DNA from: Rhodococcus spelaei
GTDB lineage: Bacteria; Actinomycetota; Actinomycetes; Mycobacteriales; Mycobacteriaceae
DNA: 64,000 nt
Assembly (NCBI RefSeq): GCF_006704125.1
Contig: NZ_VIGH01000005.1
Location: forward strand, 1 to 64,000
Reading direction: 5' to 3'
Part shown: in pieces, positions 16,394-25,683 of the stretch
Numbering within the stretch: the stretch's first letter is position 1
How the letters are laid out: each line of letters starts with the position of its first letter
Program-made: the position numbers and the translations under genes
Notes under the pieces: model-generated
The model's database searches: none
Told to the model about the DNA's origin: nothing
The model's input: the letters and a program-made list of their open reading frames with translations, nothing else

Positions 16394-17659
16394 GTGCTCA
16401 CGTCAACTCTGTCGTCCACGGCCGTGCTCACTCGGCCCACCCCACGTATCGCCAACCGGGTCCAGATCGTCCCCCCGGAACTCCGGGTCGCCGACACCCC
16501 GGCCGCCGCCGTGTTCCGGGTCGCGTGCTCGCGGGGCCCCATCGCCCGGGACATCGCCGCCAAGACCACGGGTCTGTCCACCGCCACGGTGAACCGCCAG
16601 GTCGCGGCCCTGCTGGCGGAGGGTCTGCTGCGCGAGCGTGCGGACCTCACCGCCTCGGGCGCGGTGGGCAGGCCGCGGGTGCCCTTCGAGGTCAACCACG
16701 AGCCCTACCTCACCATCGGTATCCACATCGGCGCGGTGGTCACCGGCATCGTCGCCAGCGACATCCGGGGCAAGGTGCTCGGCGCCGTCGAGATCTCCAC
16801 CCCGGCGGGCCCGCAGGAACAGGCGCTGGCCCAGATCACCCGCAGCGCAGGGATGTTCGTCTCCCGCTGGCACAAGCGCAGGCCGCTGTGGGTGGGGGTC
16901 GCGCTCGGCGGACGGGTCGACGCGACCACCGGTCGGGTCGATCACCCGCGGCTCGGCTGGACGGACGCCCCGGTCGGCTCCGTCATCGGCGAGGGCCTCG
17001 GACTTCCGGTGTCCGTCGCCGCACACGTCGAGGCGATGGCCGCCTCCGAGTTGCTGCTCGCGCCACAGCGTCCCGGCGACACCCCGGCCGCGGGCACCAG
17101 CCTGTACTTCTACGCCAGGGAGACCGCGGGGGTCGCAGTCACCATCGACGGCCGCGTGCACACTCCGTCCAGCGGACCGGGTTCGATCGTGCACCTGCCC
17201 ACCGGCTCTTCGGCTCGGTGCTCCTGCGGAGCTCGCGGCTGCCTCGAGGCCACGGTCAGTGACCGGGCAACGATCGCCGCGGCCCGCGACGCCGGAATCC
17301 TCACCGACACCGACGAGCGGCCTGCCATCGCCGCCGTCTACCGCGCCGCAGCGGCGGGATCGATTCCGGCCCACGAACTTCTGGTCGAGCGAGCCCGCGT
17401 GCTCGGTCGCACCGTCGCGATGCTGCGCGACCTGTTCAACCCGGATCGGGTGATTCTCGGCGGCCAGGCCTTCACCGAGTACCCGGCCGGAATCCCCCAC
17501 GTCGCGGAGGCGTTCGCGCACACCTCGAGCCTGACCCGCAAGGACATCCGGATCACCGGTTTCGGCAACCGGGTCCAGGAGTTCGCCGCCGGCGTCGTCT
17601 CGCTCAGTGCGCTCTACGCCGACCCGCTCACCTCCATGCGAAGGACCTTCCCCCAGTGA
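16394..17659 (+). CDS. ROK-family transcriptional regulator
   Basis: A 421-residue protein: an N-terminal winged helix (VFRVACSRGPIARDIAAKTTG with STATVNRQVAALLAEGLL) followed by an ROK kinase-like domain. The zinc motif CSCGARGCLE lies at 276-285. GTG 16394 follows AAGGA by 6 nt. Rv0485, a ROK regulator, occupies the equivalent place between the SDR and mshA in M. tuberculosis, so this may be its counterpart with new neighbours. ROK regulators sense sugars or related ligands; here it heads an importer operon and its GTGA overlap with the next gene couples them. Confidence 0.85.
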   Translation: MLTSTLSSTAVLTRPTPRIANRVQIVPPELRVADTPAAAVFRVACSRGPIARDIAAKTTGLSTATVNRQVAALLAEGLLRERADLTASGAVGRPRVPFEVNHEPYLTIGIHIGAVVTGIVASDIRGKVLGAVEISTPAGPQEQALAQITRSAGMFVSRWHKRRPLWVGVALGGRVDATTGRVDHPRLGWTDAPVGSVIGEGLGLPVSVAAHVEAMAASELLLAPQRPGDTPAAGTSLYFYARETAGVAVTIDGRVHTPSSGPGSIVHLPTGSSARCSCGARGCLEATVSDRATIAAARDAGILTDTDERPAIAAVYRAAAAGSIPAHELLVERARVLGRTVAMLRDLFNPDRVILGGQAFTEYPAGIPHVAEAFAHTSSLTRKDIRITGFGNRVQEFAAGVVSLSALYADPLTSMRRTFPQ

Positions 17660-19254
17660 GCACTACGTACACCGCCCTCGACCGGCGCACCTTCTTCCGG
17701 GGCGCGGGCCTGACCGCCGCCGCGATCTTCGGCACCGGACTGCTGGGAGCCTGCTCCTCGGCGGTCGACGAGCAGAAGGCGGGTGCGGGTGCCGCGGCGT
17801 CGGGCACCCCCGTCCGCGGCGGCACCCTCAAGACCGGCATCACCACTGACGTGATCCCGTCGACCTTCCTCACCAACACCTCCGGCGCGACCACCGTGAT
17901 CGGGCTCGCCTACGACAGCCTGATCCGGTATCCGCACGACAAGGTCGAACCCGGTCCGCGACTGGCGAAGTCGTGGAAGCCGGCCGACGACGGGCTGTCT
18001 CTGACCCTCGACCTTCGAGACGACGTGACCTTCCACAGCGGACGGCCGTTCACGTCGAAGGACGCGGAGTTCTCGATCCGCACCTACGCCGACCCGAAGT
18101 GGACGGCGCAGCTCCGCAGCACCGCCGCCGCGATCACCGCGTTCGACACCAGCGACCCGCATCGGCTGGGGTTGACGTTCGCGCACCCGCTCGGCAACAT
18201 CTTCGACCTGCTCGACACGGTGCCGATCCTCGACAGCGAGTCCATCGACAAGCTCGCGGCGGGAGAGGCGTTCGTCGGGACCGGACCGTTCACCTTCGTC
18301 TCGCGCACTCCCAACACCGCGCTGGTCTTCGAGCGCAACGAGCACTACTGGATCCCGGACCGCCCGTTCCTGGACCGGGTCGAGGTCGCGATCATCCCGG
18401 ACGCGCAGGCACTGCTCAGCTCGCTGAAGTCGGGGCAGGTTGCCGTGGCTGGCGGATTGAACTATCGCGACACCGAAACGCTCGGTAAGACAACGGGATT
18501 CCAGTCGGTCTCGCTCGACGGCGCCGAGCTGCAGGTGTACGTCGGCGCCAACGTCACGCACCCCGCGCTCGCCGACGTCCGGGTCCGCAAGGCGATCGCG
18601 TACGCGGTGGACCGCGACCGCGTCATCGCCGAGGTGTTCCGGGGATCCGGCTACCCGGTGAACCTGCCGTGGCCCAAGACCTCGCCGGCGTACGACGAGG
18701 CGAAGAACAAGACCTTCGTCAGGGACGTGGCCAAGGCGAAGACGGTGCTGGCCGAGTACGGGTCCCCGGTGCCGACGCTGCCGCTGACCTACCAGGCGGG
18801 CAACCCCTTCTACGAGGCCACCGCGCAGATCGTGCAGGCCAACCTCGCGGAGGTCGGCATCCCCGTCGAACTCGACCCGCAGGAGGGTGCGGCGTTCGTC
18901 AAACAGCTCATCGGCGGGACGATTCCGGGCCTGTGGACGACGTTCCACTCGTGGGCGCAGTACGTCCCGTCGACGCTGACCGTGAGTGCGTACCCGTTCA
19001 ACGCGCTCAAGAACGCCTCGCACTACGAGAACCCGGCGTACGTGAGCGCCGCCGACGCGGCGTGGCGGGTCGCGGACGGCACCGGTGCGGAGGCGAAGGC
19101 CAAGTATCAGGCCGTCAGCGACCAGTTGCTGGACGGGTTGTTCCTGGTGGAGATCGGCGTCGTGCTCAACAAGCTCGCGACCGCCCAGAAGGTGCACGGC
19201 ATCGACTGGACCAAGCGCTCCGAAATCGTCTACACGGACACCTATCTGGCCTGA
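17656..19254 (+). CDS. ABC transporter substrate-binding lipoprotein (SBP_bac_5)
   Basis: A 532-residue family 5 solute-binding protein. The N-terminus has a twin-arginine motif (DRRTFFRGAG, Arg10-Arg11) and a lipobox LGAC (Cys33), so it is a Tat-exported lipoprotein. The body shows LAKSWKPADDGLSLTLDLRDDVTFHSG and VRKAIAYAVDRD, family 5 landmarks. Members bind peptides, nickel, opines or sulfur compounds such as glutathione; context suggests a sulfur-containing ligand such as a sulfate ester or sulfonate. GTG 17656 overlaps the ROK stop. Confidence 0.87.
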   Translation: MSTTYTALDRRTFFRGAGLTAAAIFGTGLLGACSSAVDEQKAGAGAAASGTPVRGGTLKTGITTDVIPSTFLTNTSGATTVIGLAYDSLIRYPHDKVEPGPRLAKSWKPADDGLSLTLDLRDDVTFHSGRPFTSKDAEFSIRTYADPKWTAQLRSTAAAITAFDTSDPHRLGLTFAHPLGNIFDLLDTVPILDSESIDKLAAGEAFVGTGPFTFVSRTPNTALVFERNEHYWIPDRPFLDRVEVAIIPDAQALLSSLKSGQVAVAGGLNYRDTETLGKTTGFQSVSLDGAELQVYVGANVTHPALADVRVRKAIAYAVDRDRVIAEVFRGSGYPVNLPWPKTSPAYDEAKNKTFVRDVAKAKTVLAEYGSPVPTLPLTYQAGNPFYEATAQIVQANLAEVGIPVELDPQEGAAFVKQLIGGTIPGLWTTFHSWAQYVPSTLTVSAYPFNALKNASHYENPAYVSAADAAWRVADGTGAEAKAKYQAVSDQLLDGLFLVEIGVVLNKLATAQKVHGIDWTKRSEIVYTDTYLA

Positions 19255-19279
19255 CGGCCGAACCGAGAGGAGCCCCGCG

Positions 19280-20239
19280 ATGGTCCGATACCTCGCGCGC
19301 CGGCTGCCGTCGGCGGTTGCCGTTCTGCTGCTGGCCTCGCTACTGATCTTCTTCGTGTTGCGGCTGGTGCCGGGCGACCCGGCCACCAGCCTGGCCGGTC
19401 CGGATGCCTCGCCGGAAGCCGTTGCCGCAATCCGGCATTCGCTCGGCCTCGACCGGTCGATCCCCGCCCAGTACGTGGCGTGGATCGGCTCGGTCGCGAC
19501 CTTCGACCTGGGACGGTCGTACGTGATCGGCGGTCAGATCTCCGACCTCGTCGTCGCCGGGCTCGTCAACACCGTGGTACTCGCCGCGACGGCCCTGGTG
19601 CTGGCGCTGGTGGTCGCGTTGCTGCTCAGCGTGGCGGTCGTGGTGTGGCCGAAGCGGTGGCTGACGAGTCTGGTCGCCGGTTTCAACACGGTCGCGGTCG
19701 CGCTGCCCCCGTTCGTCAGCGGCGTGCTGCTGGTGCTGGTGTTCGCGGTGCTGGTCCCGGTGTTGCCCGCGGGCGGCATCCCACCGGGCGGTTTCCTGTC
19801 CCGGCCGGACATCTCCGCGCAGTACCTGCTGCTGCCGGCGGTGTGCCTGGCCTTGCCGGTCGCCGCCGCACTGACCCGGTTCCTCAGCGAGTCGCTGCGC
19901 ACCGAGATGCGTCAACCTTACGTGCTCACCGCCCGTGCACTCGGGGTGTCCCGGTGGAACCTGGTCAGCCGCAGCGCTCTTCGCAACGCGCTGCCGACCA
20001 TGCTGACCGTGCTCGGCCTGCAGACCGGCCAGCTCCTCGGCGGCGCGGTCCTGGTCGAGGCGATCTTCGCCTGGCCCGGCATCGGCCAGCTGATCGAGCA
20101 GGGCATCAGCCGGCGCGACTACCCGGTGGTGCAGGTGCTGCTGCTGATCTCGGTCTCGGTGTTCGTGCTCGTGCAGTTGGTCACGGACGTGGTGCACGCC
20201 TACCTCGATCCGCGGATCCGAATCGGGGGAACCTCATGA
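19280..20239 (+). CDS. ABC transporter permease, DppB type
   Basis: A 319-residue membrane protein with six predicted transmembrane segments. The N-terminus MVRYLARRLPSAVAVLLLAS and FFVLRLVPGDPA are hallmarks of DppB/OppB permeases; the EAA loop is EMRQPYVLTARALGVSRW (about 215-232). A GAGAGG site precedes ATG 19280. It forms the heterodimeric channel with the next gene. Confidence 0.9.
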   Translation: MVRYLARRLPSAVAVLLLASLLIFFVLRLVPGDPATSLAGPDASPEAVAAIRHSLGLDRSIPAQYVAWIGSVATFDLGRSYVIGGQISDLVVAGLVNTVVLAATALVLALVVALLLSVAVVVWPKRWLTSLVAGFNTVAVALPPFVSGVLLVLVFAVLVPVLPAGGIPPGGFLSRPDISAQYLLLPAVCLALPVAAALTRFLSESLRTEMRQPYVLTARALGVSRWNLVSRSALRNALPTMLTVLGLQTGQLLGGAVLVEAIFAWPGIGQLIEQGISRRDYPVVQVLLLISVSVFVLVQLVTDVVHAYLDPRIRIGGTS

Positions 20240-21114
20240 GCGTCACCGAGATCGACGATCCGGCGGTCGCGGACCGGGCGTTGCCCGAGCGGCCTGCCCG
20301 GCGCCGCGGGGCGGTCGCCGCGCTCACCCGGGGGCAGGGACTGGTCGGGGTGGTGCTGGTGGTCGCGGTGGCCGCGGCCGGCCTGCTGGCGCACTGGCTG
20401 GCGCCGTTCGGGCCGAACGAGCAGATCGCGGGCGCGAACCTGCTCGGTCCCGGCGGCGAGCACTGGCTCGGCACCGACCAGGTCAACCGCGACGTGTACT
20501 CGCGGGTGCTGCACGGCATCGCGATCAACCTCGAGATCATCCTCGTCGCGGTGCCGATCGGCGCGCTGATCGGGTCGCTGCTCGGCCTGGTGTCCACACT
20601 GCACCCGGTCAGCGACGTGATCGCCCAACGACTGTTCGACGTCGTGCTGGCCTTCCCCGCTCTGATCCTGGCGATCGCGCTGGCCGCGATCATCGGGCCG
20701 GGCACCGCGACGGTGATCGTGGTGATCGTGGTCGCCGAGATTCCGGTCTTCGGCCGGACGATCCGCACCCAGGTGCTCCGGATCCGCGAACAGCCGTTCG
20801 TCGAGTCCGCGGAAGTGATCGGGGCCGGCCGATGGTGGGTGCTGCGCACGCACATCCTGCCGCACACGCTCGATCCCTTGGCCGTTCAGATCGCGCTGTC
20901 GATGTCGATCGCGGTGTTCGTCGAGTCCGGCATGAGCTTCGTCGGCATCGGTGTCCGGCCGCCCGAGCCCTCCCTGGGCTCGATCATCGCCGACGCCGTG
21001 CCGAACCTGGACGTCAACCCGGCCTTCGCGATCGGGCCGCTCGTCGTGGTCGCGGCGCTGGTGCTCGGGTTCCTGCTCATCGCCCAGGCGCTCGGCTCGG
21101 CGCGCCGGGCCTGA
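20236..21114 (+). CDS. ABC transporter permease, DppC type
   Basis: A 292-residue permease: a cytoplasmic N-terminus, a first membrane segment at about 36-53, HWLGTDQVNRDVYSRVLHG (the DppC signature), and the EAA loop EQPFVESAEVIGAGRWWVL. ATG 20236 overlaps the stop of the DppB-type gene (ATGA). Confidence 0.9.
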   Translation: MSVTEIDDPAVADRALPERPARRRGAVAALTRGQGLVGVVLVVAVAAAGLLAHWLAPFGPNEQIAGANLLGPGGEHWLGTDQVNRDVYSRVLHGIAINLEIILVAVPIGALIGSLLGLVSTLHPVSDVIAQRLFDVVLAFPALILAIALAAIIGPGTATVIVVIVVAEIPVFGRTIRTQVLRIREQPFVESAEVIGAGRWWVLRTHILPHTLDPLAVQIALSMSIAVFVESGMSFVGIGVRPPEPSLGSIIADAVPNLDVNPAFAIGPLVVVAALVLGFLLIAQALGSARRA

Positions 21115-21149
21115 CCCCCTTCGGGGAACCTGTCACAGAGGAGTACACG

Positions 21150-22793
21150 ATGGCTGACACAACCATCCTCGACATCGAGAACCTCACCATCCGTTTCGGG
21201 GAGGCCGCCCCGGTGGTCGACGGGCTGAGCCTGTCCGTGGGCAGGGGCGAGATCGTCGCGCTCGTTGGCGAATCGGGCTCCGGGAAGTCGCTGACGGCCA
21301 AGGCCGCGCTCGGACTGTTGCCCGACGGTGCCACCGCGACCGGGTCGATCACCCTCGGCAGGGACGAGGTGATCGGTGCCGACGAGGCCGCGCTGGCCGC
21401 GTTGCGGGGGACGCGTGCGGCCATGGTGTTCCAGGAGCCGCAGACCGCGCTCAACCCGGTGCAGAAGGTCGGCTGGCAGATCGCCCAGGCGTTGCGCGCG
21501 CACGGACGGGTCAGCCGCTCGCAGGCACGGGAACGGGCCGTGGAACTGTTGCGGCTGGTGGAGATTCCAGATCCCGAACTCCGGGTGGACTGGTATCCGC
21601 ATCAGCTGTCCGGGGGACAGAAGCAGCGGGTGGTGATCGCACTGGCGCTGTCGGGCGAGCCCGACCTGCTGATCGCCGACGAACCGACCACTGCTCTCGA
21701 CGTGACGGTGCAGGCGGAGATCCTGGACCTGCTGCGTACGCTGCGCGACGATCGGGGCACCGCGATCCTGCTGATCACCCACAACATGGGCGTGGTCGCG
21801 GATATCGCGGACCGGGTCGCGGTGCTCCGCCACGGACTGCTCGTCGAGGAACGCGGTGTGTACGAACTGTTCTCGGCGCCGCGGGAGAAGTACACCACCG
21901 CACTGCTCGCGGCGGTGCCGAGGCTTGCGGTGACCGACGCGTCGGAGCCGGCCGCGCCGGACCCGGTGCTGGCCGTGCGCGCGCTGGACGTCGTCTATCC
22001 GGCGAGGCTGGGTAACAGGGAGTTCCACGCGCTGCGCGGGGTGAGTCTCGACGTCGGCGCCGGGGAGGTGCTCGGACTGGTCGGCGAATCCGGTTCGGGG
22101 AAGACCACTCTCGGGCGCGCTGCGCTGGGCGTGATCCGTGCGAGCGCCGGGTCGGTGACCTTCGACGGCGTGGATCTCGGCGCTGCCGGCACACGGGAAC
22201 TGCGCGGCCTGCGTAAGGGGCTGGCGCTGGTGCACCAGGACCCGGCCGCCTCGCTGGACCCACGCCGGAGCGTCGGGGACAGTGTCGCCGAACCGCTGGT
22301 GGTGCATCGCGCCGCGTCCGGCGCGCTGCTGCGGGCCCGGGTGGACACCCTGCTGGAGTCGGTGCGACTGCCCCGGTCGTTCGCGGCCAGGAGACCCGCC
22401 GAACTGTCCGGCGGTCAGCGCCAACGCGTCGCGCTGGCGCGGGCGCTGGCCCTGGCGCCGCGACTGCTGGTCGCCGACGAGCCGACCAGCGCGCTCGACG
22501 TGTCCGTGCAGGCGGAGGTGCTCGACCTGTTCGCCGACCTGCGTGAGGAGTTCGCGTTCGCCTGCCTGTTCATCAGCCACGACCTGGCCGTGGTGAACCA
22601 GGTGGCCGACCGTGTCGCGGTGCTGCGCGGCGGTGAACTGGTCGAAATCGGTTCTACCGCTGCTGTGTTCGGCGATCCGCGTGAGGAGTACACCCGGGGG
22701 CTGCTGGACGCGGTGCCGATTCCTGATCCGGTGGCGCAGCGGCGCCGGCGTGCGCAGCGGTCCGTCTCCGAGGCGCTGTCCGCTGCGGGCTGA
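21150..22793 (+). CDS. Fused twin ABC transporter ATPase (DppD-DppF type)
   Basis: A 547-residue protein with two complete nucleotide-binding domains. Domain 1 has GESGSGKS (40-47), signature LSGGQKQR and DEPTTALD; domain 2 has GESGSGKT (about 312-319), LSGGQRQR and DEPTSALD. This is a single-chain equivalent of the DppD and DppF pair and completes the importer. CAGAGGAG precedes ATG 21150. It ends the operon; the next gene is convergent. Confidence 0.92.
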   Translation: MADTTILDIENLTIRFGEAAPVVDGLSLSVGRGEIVALVGESGSGKSLTAKAALGLLPDGATATGSITLGRDEVIGADEAALAALRGTRAAMVFQEPQTALNPVQKVGWQIAQALRAHGRVSRSQARERAVELLRLVEIPDPELRVDWYPHQLSGGQKQRVVIALALSGEPDLLIADEPTTALDVTVQAEILDLLRTLRDDRGTAILLITHNMGVVADIADRVAVLRHGLLVEERGVYELFSAPREKYTTALLAAVPRLAVTDASEPAAPDPVLAVRALDVVYPARLGNREFHALRGVSLDVGAGEVLGLVGESGSGKTTLGRAALGVIRASAGSVTFDGVDLGAAGTRELRGLRKGLALVHQDPAASLDPRRSVGDSVAEPLVVHRAASGALLRARVDTLLESVRLPRSFAARRPAELSGGQRQRVALARALALAPRLLVADEPTSALDVSVQAEVLDLFADLREEFAFACLFISHDLAVVNQVADRVAVLRGGELVEIGSTAAVFGDPREEYTRGLLDAVPIPDPVAQRRRRAQRSVSEALSAAG

Positions 22794-22799
22794 GGGTCG

Positions 22800-23843
22800 C
22801 TACTGGGGCCAGGGCGGCAGGGGTGGGGCATCGGTCGCGTCCGGCGGCGCGCCGCGCCGGCCGGCCTCGGTCCTGGCCAGGTCGAGTCCGCCGTGTTCCA
22901 GTGCGGCGAGGTCGGACTGCCCGGACCACACCTCGCGGCCGCGTCGGCGCACGGTGACCGACATGCGTGCGCCGAGATGTTCCAGCGCGCCGGGGACGTT
23001 GCGCCGCTCGGTCGGCAGCGGCACTGGCAGCACGTGCGCGGCGTCGATCGCGCCGTAGCCGTCGATCTCGACGCTCCACCTCGGGCCGCGCCCGCGCAGC
23101 GTCCAGTTCTCGTCGGTGACGGTGGTCCGGACCGGCGAGACCAGTGGGTCACCGAGGCGCACCACCCGGCCGTCGGGCAGCCGCACCACGACCAGGGTGA
23201 TCGCGGTGTGCAGCGGTCCGGCCCGGACTTCGGCGCCCCCGAACGCCACGCACGCCTCAGGTTCGGCGAAACCCTGGGCCTGCCCCCACCACCATGATTC
23301 GGGGAATCCGGTTCGGCCCCAGTTCTTCTCGGCGTACACCTGGGCGCCGGTCAGATCCCAGTGCTCGTCTCCCAGCGCCGCGGTACCCTCGGCCCGCCCG
23401 CCCAGCAGCCACGGGTGCCAGTACTGGTTGAGCGCGGGAACCGACTGCAAGACACCGGAACCGCCGAACACCCGACGCGGCCAGGGCGCCGGGTTCGTGA
23501 TCCGCACGTCGAGCCGCGCGTCCGGTCCGAGATCCACCCGCAGTCGGTCGCGCTCACCGACGAACGCCGTCCCGGCGGCGGCGCCGAGCCGGTCCGGATC
23601 GGCGGTCGCGACGGGATACGCGGCAGTCCGCAGGAAGCCGTTCGGATGGCCGGCCAGGCCGAGCGTGGCCCAGCTCCCGTCGGCGGCCCGGTTGACCCCG
23701 CACAGTGCGATCACCACCCGGTCCGACTCCGGCAGCGTGAACCGCCAGAAGTAGCCCTCCATGGCGACCCCGTGCGCGCGCAGCGGATCCCCGAACGGGA
23801 GATCGGCCCCGGTACGGCGATAGGCGTCCTGCAGACGCGGCAT
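22800..23843 (-). CDS. Tocopherol cyclase-like protein
   Basis: A 347-residue protein resembling plant and bacterial tocopherol cyclase-family proteins: MEGYFWRFTLPESDRVVIALCGVNR near the N-terminus, NQYWHPWLLGGRAEG, and QVYAEKNWGRTGFPESWWWGQAQGF centrally. The family has two lipocalin-like halves. Actinobacteria lack tocopherol synthesis, so the substrate is unknown and cyclase activity is doubtful. ATG 23843 follows TACGGT by 6 nt. Confidence 0.75.
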   Translation of the reverse strand: MPRLQDAYRRTGADLPFGDPLRAHGVAMEGYFWRFTLPESDRVVIALCGVNRAADGSWATLGLAGHPNGFLRTAAYPVATADPDRLGAAAGTAFVGERDRLRVDLGPDARLDVRITNPAPWPRRVFGGSGVLQSVPALNQYWHPWLLGGRAEGTAALGDEHWDLTGAQVYAEKNWGRTGFPESWWWGQAQGFAEPEACVAFGGAEVRAGPLHTAITLVVVRLPDGRVVRLGDPLVSPVRTTVTDENWTLRGRGPRWSVEIDGYGAIDAAHVLPVPLPTERRNVPGALEHLGARMSVTVRRRGREVWSGQSDLAALEHGGLDLARTEAGRRGAPPDATDAPPLPPWPQ

Positions 23844-23849
23844 TCGCCC

Positions 23850-23855
23850 ACCGTA
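23850..23855 (-). promoter_or_regulatory. -10 box (TACGGT), leaderless start
   Basis: On the minus strand TACGGT is followed by 6 nt and ATG 23843. Confidence 0.5.
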
Positions 23856-23890
23856 ACCCGATCGGGGCCGCGTCCGCCCGGCGACAGGCC

Positions 23891-24283
23891 CTAACGTGCG
23901 AGCACTGCCTGCGACTGGGTGACCTGCGCGACCAGTCGGCCCTCGTCGTCGCGCACCTCGACCAGTACCGCGATGGTGCTGCGTCCCACGTGCAACGGCC
24001 GGGCCGTCGCGGTGACGGTGCCCTTGCGAACCCCGCGGGTGAACACGGTGCTCGAACTGGTCGTCGAGGTGCCCGCGCCCGGTGGCAGGTTCAGGAACGC
24101 GCACACGGCGCCCACACTGTCCGCGAGGGTCATCACCGCGCCGCCGTGCATGCCGGGGCCTGCGGTGGTGCGGTGCTCGCTCCAGTCGAGTGTGCCGACC
24201 GTTTCCTCCGGTGCGGCCGAGGTCAACTGGACGCCGGTGTGCACGGCGAAGGGCATCGTTGCGAGCAACTGGTCCGGGGTCAT
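23891..24283 (-). CDS. PaaI-family hotdog thioesterase
   Basis: A 130-residue single hotdog domain with GPGMHGGAVMTLADSVG: the HGG at 46-48 and Asp55 on the long helix are the catalytic landmarks. It should hydrolyse an aryl- or acyl-CoA thioester. It has its own leaderless -10 box and lies 23 nt downstream of the SnoaL-like gene. Confidence 0.8.
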   Translation of the reverse strand: MTPDQLLATMPFAVHTGVQLTSAAPEETVGTLDWSEHRTTAGPGMHGGAVMTLADSVGAVCAFLNLPPGAGTSTTSSSTVFTRGVRKGTVTATARPLHVGRSTIAVLVEVRDDEGRLVAQVTQSQAVLAR

Positions 24284-24289
24284 GCCTGC

Positions 24290-24295
24290 AGGCTA
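24290..24295 (-). promoter_or_regulatory. -10 box (TAGCCT), leaderless start
   Basis: On the minus strand TAGCCT is followed by 6 nt and ATG 24283 of the thioesterase gene. Confidence 0.5.
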
Positions 24296-24306
24296 CGCCG
24301 GCCGGG

Positions 24307-24684
24307 TCAGGCTGTCGGCGTGACGAATTCGGGCTGATCGAGCACGCGCAGCCAGCTGCCGTCGGCCTGCCTGCGGGCCACCTGGGCGCGGGCTCCGGCA
24401 CCGTCGCGCGGGGGAGTGGAGGTCAGGGCGAGGTCGCCGCTGATCAGGGTGGGCAGTGGCGGCTCGGGCACCATCGTGGGGGCGTTCGCGATCACCTGCT
24501 CCCAGAGCTGCCGGATGGCCTCGCGGCCGACGGTCTGGCTTCCCGGCGGGTACGCCATCACCGCGTCCTCCTCGTAGAGCGCCGCGACGCCCGCCGCATC
24601 CCCCGCGTTGGTGCGTTCGACGAACAGTCGGGTGAGGTCCTCGGGCCGCATCGCGCGCTCGCGGACGGGTGCGTTCTCGGTCAT
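24307..24684 (-). CDS. SnoaL/NTF2-like protein
   Basis: A 125-residue protein with the cone-shaped NTF2 fold pattern: FVERTNAGDAAGVAALYEEDAVMAYPPG and a conserved ending ADGSWLRVLDQPEF. Members are isomerases, cyclases or ligand carriers; no function can be assigned. GAAAGGA precedes ATG 24684. It is divergent from the LysR gene and may be its target. Confidence 0.7.
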   Translation of the reverse strand: MTENAPVRERAMRPEDLTRLFVERTNAGDAAGVAALYEEDAVMAYPPGSQTVGREAIRQLWEQVIANAPTMVPEPPLPTLISGDLALTSTPPRDGAGARAQVARRQADGSWLRVLDQPEFVTPTA

Positions 24685-24741
24685 GGTGAATCCTTTCGGT
24701 GGCTTCGGGTACGTCCAGCCTGGGCTCCCATCATCGAGAAG

Positions 24742-24763
24742 TCCAACAGATAGTTCTGCTGGA
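24742..24763. promoter_or_regulatory. Candidate LysR binding site
   Basis: TCCAACAG, 6 nt, CTGCTGGA: 7 of 8 paired positions. It is located between the divergent SnoaL-like and LysR genes, just upstream of a -10 box TAGAAT (24767-24772) for the LysR gene. Confidence 0.5.
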
Positions 24764-24780
24764 TACTAGAATCAGTAGTC

Positions 24781-25683
24781 ATGGAACTGAGGCAGCTGGA
24801 GTACTTCGTCGCAGTGGCGGAGGAGGCGAACTTCACCCGTGCCGCCGAGCGTGTGCACATCAGCCAGTCGGGCATCAGTGCACAGATCCGGCAGCTCGAA
24901 CACGACCTCGGCGCACCCCTCATCGACCGGTCCAGCCGGACCGCCACCCTGACGGCGGCGGGGGAGGCCGCGCTCGGGCACGCACGCGCCGCGCTCGCGG
25001 CGGCGGCGGCAGTGCGGCGATCCGTCGACGACGTCGCCGAGGTGGTCCGCGGCAGGCTGGTGGTCGGCATGGTCACCGCGTGTACCGTCACGCCACTCTT
25101 CGACGCACTTTCGGCGTTCCACCGTGCGCACCCGGGTGTCGCGATCACCCTCGTCGAGGACACCTCCGACCGCCTCACCGAGCGGGTGCGCGCCGGGGAG
25201 ATGGACATGGCTCTGATCGGGGCCGCCACCGCCGCGCCCGACGGGCTCGGCGCCCTGCCGATCGTCAGCGAGCGCCTCGTCGCCGCGGTCCCGGTCGGGC
25301 ACGCGCTCGCCCGGCGGCGCCGTGTCACGCTCGCGGACGTCGCGCGGTACCCGATCGTGTGCATGCCGCCGGGGACCGGGATCCGGACCGTGTTCGACCA
25401 GGCCTGTGCCGCCGCCGGTCTGCGCGCGGACATCGCCCTGCAGGCCAGCGCGCCGGATGCCGTTGCGGACCTTGCCATTCGCGGTCTCGGCGTGGCGATC
25501 CTCAGCGAGTCGATGGCGGGGGCCTACCGAGGTCGACTGAATGCGCCGGTGGTCGCGGATGTCGACATCCCCGCCGTGCTGGCACTGATCTGGTCCGCGG
25601 CCGAAAGTCCGGCGCTGCGAGAACTGTTGGGGCACAGTCGCCGTGCCTTCGCCGGCCCGACTGCAGAGGAGGCATTGTCGTGA
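24781..25683 (+). CDS. LysR-family regulator
   Basis: A 300-residue protein: N-terminal winged helix (MELRQLEYFVAVAEEANFTR through the GAPLIDRSSR wing, residues 1-60) and a two-lobed effector domain. A -10 box TAGAAT ends 8 nt before ATG. The GTGA overlap with the isochorismatase gene puts both in one operon, so the enzyme is a likely target together with the divergent SnoaL-like gene. Confidence 0.88.
   Translation: MELRQLEYFVAVAEEANFTRAAERVHISQSGISAQIRQLEHDLGAPLIDRSSRTATLTAAGEAALGHARAALAAAAAVRRSVDDVAEVVRGRLVVGMVTACTVTPLFDALSAFHRAHPGVAITLVEDTSDRLTERVRAGEMDMALIGAATAAPDGLGALPIVSERLVAAVPVGHALARRRRVTLADVARYPIVCMPPGTGIRTVFDQACAAAGLRADIALQASAPDAVADLAIRGLGVAILSESMAGAYRGRLNAPVVADVDIPAVLALIWSAAESPALRELLGHSRRAFAGPTAEEALS

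Noticed and set aside
20886-22580. 564-residue minus-strand frame across the ABC ATPase gene
   Set aside because: It is antisense to a gene with complete Walker and signature motifs and has no recognisable domain.
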